Of a stretch of 18,885 bases of DNA, positions 13,210-18,885 are shown in pieces. This DNA is from an uncultured Bacteroidales bacterium (GTDB lineage Bacteria > Bacteroidota > Bacteroidia > Bacteroidales > F082), in assembly GCA_937884015.1 (NCBI GenBank), contig CALGBV010000438.1:1-18885 (forward strand), written 5' to 3'. Position 1 is the first letter of the stretch. Each line of letters begins with the position of its first letter. The notes under the pieces were generated by a model. That model saw only the letters and a program-made list of their open reading frames with translations. It ran no database searches and was not told the origin of the DNA. The position numbers were made by a program, and so were the translations under genes.

Positions 13210-14127
13210 TTACAGCACCGTTTCCTTAAATCCGAAAACGACCGACAAACCTTTTTCGGCGAAATAGCGCTTCACTTTTTCGGCGTCCCATTCGGTGGCA
13301 GCCATGAAAAAGTCGCCGCCCCATGCGCCTAATGATTTGATTGTTCCTTCAAAATCAGGGAAATGCTGCTGCAATGGCTCACGGCCAATGCAATGGGAAA
13401 TGATGTTTTCGTGTTCGCGCAAAAGACGACAGAAATCATCAAACGAAACATTGGAAATCAATGATTTTGTGATTTCGGAAACTTCATCTATTTCCTTTTC
13501 AAAACTCATCTGCCGCATCCTTTCCTTGAAATTGCCGATTTCCTTTGAAGAACTCTGTTTCTGACCTTGATAAACAAAGAAAAGCCTATCGGAAAATGAT
13601 GGTGAGAATTTCACGAAATCAACTTGCGGATTTCCATCAACCAATTGATAAAGAATAGGTTGCTCAGCCGTTGCGCAAGCAATGTCATAACCCGAACCGC
13701 CAAAAGTCATACGAAGCAATTCGTAAGGATTCACATTCGCCCAACGCGAAAGACTGGCAATCAAAGTGGAACTGCTGCCCAAACCCCATTCGGGATTGAA
13801 ACCTAATCGGGTGACAAATTCCAAACCGCCCCTTGAAAAAGCATCAGGATTCAGTTGCCTGACAGCCAGCAAAATGCTCGAAAGCTTTTCGGCCTTTACC
13901 CTGTCATCAGCAGAAATAACTTGTAAGGTTTCACGATTTAAATCGGTCGAAAACCACACGCCATCAGGTCTGAAAGCAGTCCATTTCAGCAAGTTTTCAT
14001 CTCCATCAAGCGGTTTCACTTCAAGACTTTGACCGAATTTCAACGGCAAAGCCAATGACAATGCGCCACGTAAGACGAGATACTCGCCTGTCAGAAGAAA
14101 CTTGCCGTTGGAATGAAAGGAAACCAT
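13210..14127 (-). CDS. GYDIA-type GHMP kinase (mevalonate pathway candidate)
   Basis: A 305-residue small-molecule kinase of the GHMP family. The N-terminal strand SNGKFLLTGEYLVLRG matches the substrate-side motif 1, and the glycine-rich ATP loop is GLGSSST (115-121). The motif GGSGYDIACAT contains the GYDIA signature at 146-150, which defines a Bacteroidota subgroup. The C-terminal motif 3 is LGAWGGDFFMAAT. The ATG at 14127 is chosen because the frame upstream to 14208 lies in repeat sequence and the GHMP fold begins at MVSFHSNGKF. It follows the HMG-CoA reductase gene in the same direction, so phosphorylation of mevalonate or phosphomevalonate is the natural guess. The exact substrate is not shown. 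Confidence 0.9.
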   Translation of the reverse strand: MVSFHSNGKFLLTGEYLVLRGALSLALPLKFGQSLEVKPLDGDENLLKWTAFRPDGVWFSTDLNRETLQVISADDRVKAEKLSSILLAVRQLNPDAFSRGGLEFVTRLGFNPEWGLGSSSTLIASLSRWANVNPYELLRMTFGGSGYDIACATAEQPILYQLVDGNPQVDFVKFSPSFSDRLFFVYQGQKQSSSKEIGNFKERMRQMSFEKEIDEVSEITKSLISNVSFDDFCRLLREHENIISHCIGREPLQQHFPDFEGTIKSLGAWGGDFFMAATEWDAEKVKRYFAEKGLSVVFGFKETVL

Positions 14128-14180
14128 TGTCTTATTTATTAAATGGTGACGGGTGAATGGTGTTGGGTGATGAGTGTAAA

Positions 14181-14224
14181 CCATAACCAACAATCCATAA
14201 CCAGACACCCATAATCCATAACCA
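14181..14224. repeat. Three copies of CCATAACCA
   Basis: CCATAACCA occurs at 14181-14189, 14195-14203 and 14216-14224 in the 102-nt gap between the reductase and kinase genes. It is low-complexity sequence, partly mirrored by GGGTGA/GGTGTT words at 14145-14175. Confidence 0.6.
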
Positions 14225-14229
14225 TATAT

Positions 14230-15555
14230 TTATTTTCTCAGCGAATCCAAATATTTTTCCACCGCTGCGTACGAAACGGTCTGGTCCTTGAAGAACTCAC
14301 GTGCCTTGCGCTTTTCATCATCGGTGGCCTGCAACTGGTTGAGAATGTTGTTCAAGTGCATTTTCATGTGGCCTGCCTGAATGCCTTTAGTAGTCAAGGA
14401 ACGGACGGCCGAGAAATTGTTTGCCATGCCCATTGTGGCGGCAATCATCATCAGTTCGGGAGCCGTAGGATTGCCCAAAAGTTCCAGGGTCTTTTTCGCC
14501 AAAGGATGCAGACTCGTCAAGCCGCCGACAGTGCCTAATGCCATCGGGACTTCCAATTCAAAGCGGAAGACATTATTTTCAATCGTGACCGAAGAAAGGC
14601 TTTCGTAACGGCCATTACGCGAAGCGAAAGTGTGACCTGCCGCCTCGACAGCGCGGAAATCGTTGCCCGTAGCAATGACCACGGCATCAATGCCATTGTA
14701 AATGCCTTTGTTGTGCGTTGTGGCGCGATAAGGGTCAGTATGCGCAATGTCGACAGCCTTCTTGAATTTGCGGGCATATTCGGCTCCCGACAGATGCTCG
14801 TCGATGTCATCAAGCTGGTTGACATCACATTCCACCCAAACCTTGACGCGACAGTCGGGCGTGTTGTTCGACAAGATGGTCATGATGATTTCCACCTTGC
14901 GTTCCGTTTCGGGAAGTCCGTTTTGCTCGGCAAAGAAATCCTGCAAACTGTGTCCGAATTGTTCCAGCACGGAATTGATGAAATTGGCACCCATGGCATC
15001 GCCTGTGTTGAACTCGGCGCGTATCTGGTAATAATCCTCAATTTGGTCGGAGAAATCAATTAGGTTGAGACTCAGGATGCCACCGCCGCGCTTGACCATT
15101 TTCTCGGTCATGGCGGAAGTATCGGACAAAAGACGTTCCTTGATGGCAGGAAACAAGGCCTGTAATTTCGTCTTGTCGCCACTCCAGCCGAAATGCACCT
15201 GCCCCACTTTGCGGACATCTAACACTTCGGCATGGAAACCTCCCCTTTCGCCCCAAAACTTAGCTGCCGCCGAGGCCGCAGCCACGACGGAACTTTCTTC
15301 GATGACCATAGGGACGATGTAGTTTTTCCCATTGATCATCACATTGGGCGAAATGCCGTATGGAATAAAGAAATTGGTAATCGTATTCTCGCTGAACTCA
15401 TCGAAAAGCTGCTGTTGCTTCGAGTCGGAGTGCCAGTAGCTTTTCAACAAGGAAACCACCTCGCCCGGATTCTCGAAGTAATTGGCTATCAGCTTTAACT
15501 TCTCCTCCTTGAGCAGTTTGGAAAATCCTTTTTTTATGCGTTCACGCGATACCAT
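14230..15555 (-). CDS. mvaA: Class II HMG-CoA reductase
   Basis: A 441-residue enzyme interconverting HMG-CoA and mevalonate with two NAD(P)H, soluble and without a membrane anchor. Class II features are clear: EESSVVAAASAAAKFW (catalytic Glu at 86/87), NTGDAMGANFIN (184-194), HNKGIYNGIDAVVIATGNDF (catalytic K283, D299), GTVGGLTSLHPLAK and GHMKMH (catalytic H396). Length fits the family, usually named degradative, although with a GHMP kinase next door a biosynthetic mevalonate role is likelier. Its ATG touches the stop codon of the upstream DUF4468 gene (TAAATG), implying coupled translation. Most Bacteroidales use the MEP route, so its presence is a useful lineage clue. Confidence 0.96.
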   Translation of the reverse strand: MVSRERIKKGFSKLLKEEKLKLIANYFENPGEVVSLLKSYWHSDSKQQQLFDEFSENTITNFFIPYGISPNVMINGKNYIVPMVIEESSVVAAASAAAKFWGERGGFHAEVLDVRKVGQVHFGWSGDKTKLQALFPAIKERLLSDTSAMTEKMVKRGGGILSLNLIDFSDQIEDYYQIRAEFNTGDAMGANFINSVLEQFGHSLQDFFAEQNGLPETERKVEIIMTILSNNTPDCRVKVWVECDVNQLDDIDEHLSGAEYARKFKKAVDIAHTDPYRATTHNKGIYNGIDAVVIATGNDFRAVEAAGHTFASRNGRYESLSSVTIENNVFRFELEVPMALGTVGGLTSLHPLAKKTLELLGNPTAPELMMIAATMGMANNFSAVRSLTTKGIQAGHMKMHLNNILNQLQATDDEKRKAREFFKDQTVSYAAVEKYLDSLRK

Positions 15556-16080
15556 TTACCATTCTTCCTCTTCAATAAGCTGTTCAGGCTGAATTTTTTC
15601 TTCCAATTGTGCGCCCCAATCTTCGGCAAAGGCTGCAATCTGTTCGAGATAACTATCCCAAACTGGCTGATATTGTGGATTTTCCTTATCCATCCATTCT
15701 TCGCAAGGATGGCTCGACTGGGTCTTCTGCATGAAATCGGTAATGGTGTAACGGATACGGCCATCGCGGATTTCAATCGTGAAGCGATAAGTAATCCAAG
15801 GCCACTTCGACTTGACTTCATCGCCATTGTCAAGCTGCATTCTGTGCTGACCTTTGAAAACCTTCACATCGGTCTGTTGCAGCACGTTAGCAGCATTCTT
15901 GTAATATGCATTGAGAAAATTGGAATAGATGCGGTTGTGAACTTCTTCGTTGGTTCCCTGTGTCTGAATGACTTTCTGGAAACTGATTTTCTGCGTCTTA
16001 GGATCGATTGGCAGACTGACTTGTGCAAACATCACCGTCGTAAAGAAAACGGCAATCAAAAGGGAAATCACTTTTTTCAT
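15556..16080 (-). CDS. Secreted DUF4468-family protein
   Basis: A 174-residue protein with a type I signal peptide (1-19, MFA-Q). The mature part fits DUF4468, a family with a TBP-like alpha/beta fold common in secreted Bacteroidota proteins: ISFQKVIQTQG, EEVHNRIYSNFLNAYYKN, then WPWITYRFTIEIRDGRIRYTITDF. The tail is acidic (EEEEW). No catalytic motif is visible. It is the first gene of the mevalonate cluster and its stop abuts the start of HMG-CoA reductase, an odd pairing of an exported protein with a cytosolic enzyme. Function is unknown. Confidence 0.88.
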   Translation of the reverse strand: MKKVISLLIAVFFTTVMFAQVSLPIDPKTQKISFQKVIQTQGTNEEVHNRIYSNFLNAYYKNAANVLQQTDVKVFKGQHRMQLDNGDEVKSKWPWITYRFTIEIRDGRIRYTITDFMQKTQSSHPCEEWMDKENPQYQPVWDSYLEQIAAFAEDWGAQLEEKIQPEQLIEEEEW

Positions 16081-16098
16081 TTCAATTCAATTTGATGA

Positions 16099-16106
16099 CA
16101 AAATTA
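16099..16106 (-). promoter_or_regulatory. -7 box for the DUF4468-HMGR-kinase operon
   Basis: The minus-strand octamer is TAATTTTG, an exact TAnnTTTG, 19 nt before the ATG at 16080. No TTTG is seen at the -33 distance. Confidence 0.55.
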
Positions 16107-16165
16107 GGAATAATTACTTTTGTTTGATAAAAACGGAGATATAATTTACAAATATCAGACCAAAC

Positions 16166-17050
16166 TTAAAGTCTCACGACAAAAGATGTTGTGTCGCATA
16201 CGAAATCAGGAGCAAAAACGGGATTTCCGTAATGATACAAGGTAGATGATCGGCTTAAACTGCCTTCCACGCAAGCGCCGTCACGCACATGCATCATCGC
16301 TTCTGAATTTTCGCTCAAATTCACATTGGTAATCTCATTTATAATTGTTTGTGAAATATTAACCAGACTGTTGTCAGAGGAAAAAATCTCAGCAACTGCA
16401 ACTTCACTGTTTTCCTGATTCACAAAAGACGAGTTTTTCTTTGCCATAACGGCGAAAACCGATTCCGGCTGTGAAAATTTCAGTTTGCCGACGAAATGCG
16501 AATCATCCTCCAAAACAATTGCGAAAGAACCCTCTCCGGAAAGACCCTTCATCGAAGAAGCACCCTTCAATTCGACATTGACACTTGAAAGAAAATTACC
16601 GCCAACACAAACCGAACCTTCGTCAAGGACAGCAAAGAAACGCTTTGAAAAACTGCCGTTTACATCCACATTGCAAGCACCTGTCAATTCAAGCGATTCC
16701 AAGTCAACGACATGCACTTTCGCTTTATTCACCGATCCAGATGCCAGATTCCCCGAAGCCGTGAAACCGATTTCCAGCACATTGCCCAACATCGGAATCT
16801 GGTTTTCCGTTACTTCGCATTTCAAATGCGGTTCCAAATAGGCCGAATACTCCAATTCGACAAAACACTTTTCATCCTGCACTATTTCGATTTGCCAAGC
16901 CCTATTTGCCTTTATGCAAGTGAAATCAGAATCTTCCAAAACCGTTTTCTGTAATACGGTCATGTCCAAGTCCTTCTTGCATGAAGCCAAAAGAATGATG
17001 CAGAACGCAAAAACCGTTGTTTTTAGGATTCGTTTCATATTGATTTTCAT
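16166..17050 (-). CDS. GIN-domain (DUF2807-like) lipoprotein
   Basis: A 294-residue envelope protein. The leader ends LLASC with the lipid-attachment Cys at 24, followed by KKDLD. The body is a long run of short beta strands with repeating SVNVELKGAS, LELTGACNVDVNG and FAIVLEDDSHF patterns, the parallel beta-helix style of the putative auto-transporter adhesin GIN domain. It probably sits on the outer membrane, where it may bind or shield cell-surface components. No enzyme motif is visible. Either ATG 17050 or ATG 17038 could start it; both keep the signal peptide. The rlmH stop is 8 nt upstream, so it is probably read from the rlmH transcript. Confidence 0.85.
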   Translation of the reverse strand: MKINMKRILKTTVFAFCIILLASCKKDLDMTVLQKTVLEDSDFTCIKANRAWQIEIVQDEKCFVELEYSAYLEPHLKCEVTENQIPMLGNVLEIGFTASGNLASGSVNKAKVHVVDLESLELTGACNVDVNGSFSKRFFAVLDEGSVCVGGNFLSSVNVELKGASSMKGLSGEGSFAIVLEDDSHFVGKLKFSQPESVFAVMAKKNSSFVNQENSEVAVAEIFSSDNSLVNISQTIINEITNVNLSENSEAMMHVRDGACVEGSLSRSSTLYHYGNPVFAPDFVCDTTSFVVRL

Positions 17051-17058
17051 TGAGATAA

Positions 17059-17532
17059 TTACACATGATGATAAGGTTCGCCTTTCAAGATGGTGAAAGC
17101 GCGGTACAACTGCTCGACAAAAATCAGGCGCACCATCTGATGCGAAAAAGTCATCGGCGAAAGCGACATCTTGGCGTTGGCCTTGGTATAGACTTCCTGC
17201 GAAAATCCGTATGGTCCGCCAATCACAAACACAATGCGCTTGCTGCCTGAAGCCATGAGTTTTTCGATGTTCTCTGAAAATTCGACCGATGTGAACTGCT
17301 TGCCGTTTTCGTCCAAAAGGATGACATGGTCACCTGCCTGAAACTGCGACAGCAAAAGGAAACTCTCCGATTTTTTCTGCTGCTCCTCGCTCAAAGTTTT
17401 GCGGTTGCGGATGTCGGGAATCTCCTTCATCTCGAAAGAAACGTAATGCCCAAGCCTGCCGACATACTTCTTGATGCCGGTTATCAGGTAATCTTCGTCC
17501 GTTTTCCCTATGACAAGCAGTAGGATCTTCAT
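17059..17532 (-). CDS. rlmH: 23S rRNA pseudouridine-1915 N3-methyltransferase RlmH
   Basis: A 157-residue SPOUT-class methyltransferase. The SAM-binding knot is visible as VFVIGGPYGFS (101-111), and the family hallmark MTFSHQMVRLIFVEQLYRAF then ILKGEPYHH ends the protein. It methylates pseudouridine at position 1915 of 23S rRNA helix 69 on assembled 70S ribosomes, using S-adenosylmethionine. Length and N-terminus (MKILLLVIGKT) match the family. It is followed after 8 nt by the GIN-domain lipoprotein gene. The upstream region contains only degenerate repeats; TAGTTTAA on the minus strand is the best but weak promoter candidate. Confidence 0.97.
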   Translation of the reverse strand: MKILLLVIGKTDEDYLITGIKKYVGRLGHYVSFEMKEIPDIRNRKTLSEEQQKKSESFLLLSQFQAGDHVILLDENGKQFTSVEFSENIEKLMASGSKRIVFVIGGPYGFSQEVYTKANAKMSLSPMTFSHQMVRLIFVEQLYRAFTILKGEPYHHV

Positions 17533-17690
17533 TTTATTTGCGGATTATGTCCAAGGCTACTGGCTATTTGCTACTGGCTTTTGGCTCGATTGTTCTTTAA
17601 ACTACAATAGTGACTCTCTTTTCATCAGATGTTTGCCAGAAGCCAAAGGCTAAATGCCAGAAGTAACTGTTCAAAATTAGACTTCAATTT

Positions 17691-17804
17691 GGATTTCGAG
17701 GTTGCGAGGCTTCGGGACTTCGAGGATTCGAGGTTGCGGGATTTCGAGATGGCCAGTATTCCCGTGACCTCGTCGTCTCGCTGTCTCGTGACCTCGATGC
17801 CTCG
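17691..17804. repeat. TTCGAGG array followed by its reverse-complement words
   Basis: The left part (17691-17751) repeats TTCGAGG, TTGCGAGG and TTCGGGA words. After about 12 nt the right part (17763-17804) repeats GACCTCG, GTCTCG and GCCTCG, their reverse-complement class. The transcript could fold back on itself. Read as peptide the left part gives the repetitive pattern FEVARLRDFEDSRLRDFE, a known artefact of this type of repeat. Confidence 0.7.
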
Positions 17805-17877
17805 TTTTCAATATGTAAATTAAATTTGCTCACCTACTTATATCAATTATTCCAATTTTTCAAAAAAAACACCATTC

Positions 17878-17908
17878 AGACTAAGGGTAAAAGCCGTTTC
17901 ATTAGTCT
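17878..17908. repeat. Small inverted repeat AGACTAA/TTAGTCT
   Basis: AGACTAA (17878-17884) pairs with TTAGTCT (17902-17908) over a 17-nt loop. On the minus strand a T-run (GTTTTTTTG) follows about 7 nt later, so it may terminate the leftward DUF4340 transcript. Confidence 0.4.
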
Positions 17909-17943
17909 TATAAGTGATTTTGTAACAATTTTCTCTCGTTGTG

Positions 17944-17973
17944 GCCGTCGCGGGTAACCTTGGCGGCTTTTTT
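17944..17973 (+). terminator. Rightward GC-rich stem with T-run
   Basis: GCCGTC (17944-17949) pairs with GGCGGC (17962-17967) with one G-T wobble, followed by TTTTTT (17968-17973). It has the form of an intrinsic terminator on the plus strand, yet no rightward gene precedes it in this spacer. Confidence 0.45.
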
Positions 17974-17979
17974 CATGCA

Positions 17980-18885
17980 TTATTCCAGCACTTGATAGTG
18001 CTCGATTTCATACAAAATCGGGTGACCGGCCTCGTAATAATCCACGCCATTCAGCACCTTGCCGAAAATGTAATATTGCAGGAAAACCAAATCGCGACCA
18101 TCGTTAATCCAGCCATAGAAACGGTCGTGGTCAATCGGGTCAATCGGGAGGCCATCATCGGTGAACAATCCGTCAGGCGTATCGTTGCCCAAATCATCCT
18201 GCGTGCGTTTCTCAAAGGTGGTCATCTGAACCGACTTGCCATCCTTTGAATTCAAGGTGATTTTATGGAGATAAGGCGAATGGGTGATGGAATCGAAACG
18301 TTCCTGCGGAATGAGATTGTTCAGCAACGATTCAAAACGCATATCGCTGAATGATGATAACAGATTGATTACCTTCAAAGTATCGAAAGGCAAATCGGCA
18401 TTATCCGACAATCGAGTGAGTTTATACTGATGACGGCCTGTGTTTTCGACACGGAAATCGGATGCATGTTCACGGCCAAATTCGATGGTCAACGACTGAA
18501 TGTCGGCCAACTGTTCATGGAAAATAACGTGGTCGCGCCATACATCAGGATCAGCAGTGAAACGCGTGGTCAGGAAGCCACGGAAACCCGGAATGTAGAC
18601 GATATAAGCCTTGTCGGCACCTTCTTTCAGCATGAAAGTTCCCGAACTGTCCTGCGTGGCATCGCCAACGTAAAACACTCTCGTGCGCTTTTCCTTGTAG
18701 AACAACTTAATCTTGTTGAAAAGATTGATACTCGGCACGTTTTGATAAATCTCGACTTTCGTACTGTGGGCTGCCAATTGCGAAACAATGTTGTCGTGGC
18801 TGGCAAGCGAAACAGGTTTGTTGACACGCACTTTGTACATGGTTGCCAGAATCTGCTGCACTTCTTTTGGATGTGCCTTGTATTC
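17980..18885 (-). CDS. DUF4340-domain protein (N-terminus beyond window)
   Basis: The frame is open from its stop at 17980 to the right edge, giving 301 visible residues. The first eight lie upstream of the earliest in-frame start codon seen (GTG at 18861), so the true start is outside. DUF4340 features are present: the KVEIYQN strand, RVFYVGDATQDSSGTFML, YIVYIPGFRGFLTTRF, and WRDHVIFHE, the order seen in Bacteroidota members. These are usually membrane-anchored envelope proteins with one N-terminal helix, here missing. The C-terminal part (DGLPIDPIDHDRFYGWINDG and beyond) looks complete. Its biochemical role is not known. Confidence 0.88.
   Translation of the reverse strand, partial: EYKAHPKEVQQILATMYKVRVNKPVSLASHDNIVSQLAAHSTKVEIYQNVPSINLFNKIKLFYKEKRTRVFYVGDATQDSSGTFMLKEGADKAYIVYIPGFRGFLTTRFTADPDVWRDHVIFHEQLADIQSLTIEFGREHASDFRVENTGRHQYKLTRLSDNADLPFDTLKVINLLSSFSDMRFESLLNNLIPQERFDSITHSPYLHKITLNSKDGKSVQMTTFEKRTQDDLGNDTPDGLFTDDGLPIDPIDHDRFYGWINDGRDLVFLQYYIFGKVLNGVDYYEAGHPILYEIEHYQVLE

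Larger units (their letters stand above)
17533..17979. other. Non-coding spacer of about 450 nt with repeats and stem-loops
   Basis: No protein gene can be supported; the short frame at 17629-17823 is only repeat read as peptide. Contents from left: copies of the dispersed CTACTGGCTATTTGCTACTGGC word (17551-17585) and GCCAGAAGCCAAAGGC (from 17636), the TTCGAGG/CCTCG fold-back array (17691-17804), an A/T-rich stretch, an AGACTAA/TTAGTCT hairpin (17878-17908) and a GC-rich stem with six T (17944-17973). Confidence 0.6.

Noticed and set aside
14128..14208. N-terminal extension of the GHMP kinase
   Set aside because: The added residues are encoded by low-complexity repeats and precede the natural fold start at MVSFHSNGKF.
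17629..17823. 64-codon frame with FEVARLRD-type peptide repeats
   Set aside because: The peptide repeat is only the TTCGAGG DNA repeat read in frame; no start signal or conservation clue supports translation.

Overview
The window looks like chromosomal DNA of a member of the Bacteroidota, probably Bacteroidales or a close relative. The evidence is direct: many genes are preceded by the phylum's own promoter form (-33 TTTG or TTG, about 19-21 bp, then -7 TAnnTTTG), Shine-Dalgarno motifs are scarce, and several encoded families are typical of the phylum (DUF4468, DUF4340, GIN-domain lipoprotein, GYDIA-type GHMP kinase, ECF sigma factor with a small membrane partner). No tRNA, rRNA, insertion sequence, phage gene cluster or CRISPR array is visible. 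Both window edges cut genes (a secreted protein at the left, a DUF4340 protein at the right).

Left region (1-4200): a truncated secreted protein, then a leftward pair made of a 64-residue ThiS/MoaD-like beta-grasp protein and a lipoprotein 5'-nucleotidase, then a rightward pair made of a membrane-anchored zinc metallopeptidase and a nitroreductase with a lipoprotein-type leader. A repeat-rich spacer with three tandem 23-nt units follows.

Middle region (4200-8500): an ECF sigma factor with a four-helix membrane protein that is probably its partner, a convergent low-molecular-weight protein-tyrosine phosphatase, two tandem paralogous membrane proteins with a PH-like tail, a DUF2147 protein and an SGNH hydrolase.

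Centre (8500-11670): the most striking locus. A leftward operon encodes a Nudix/winged-helix regulator of the NrtR type, a vWA protein with an intact MIDAS, and an ADP-ribosylglycohydrolase fused to an A1S_2505-like domain. Its control region carries three 17-bp palindromes (TGTGTA-N5-TACACA) spaced 52 and 54 bp apart. One overlaps the start of transcription and one lies just upstream of the -33 box. This is a coherent candidate NAD/ADP-ribose-responsive, self-regulated ADP-ribosylation-reversal module. A MATE exporter is divergent from the same control region.

Right region (11670-18885): the MATE exporter, then a leftward mevalonate-pathway cluster (DUF4468 protein, class II HMG-CoA reductase, GYDIA-type GHMP kinase), then rlmH with a GIN-domain lipoprotein, a roughly 450-nt non-coding spacer with fold-back repeats and a possible rightward terminator, and the truncated DUF4340 gene. 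All family assignments come from reading the translated sequences; no database search was run.
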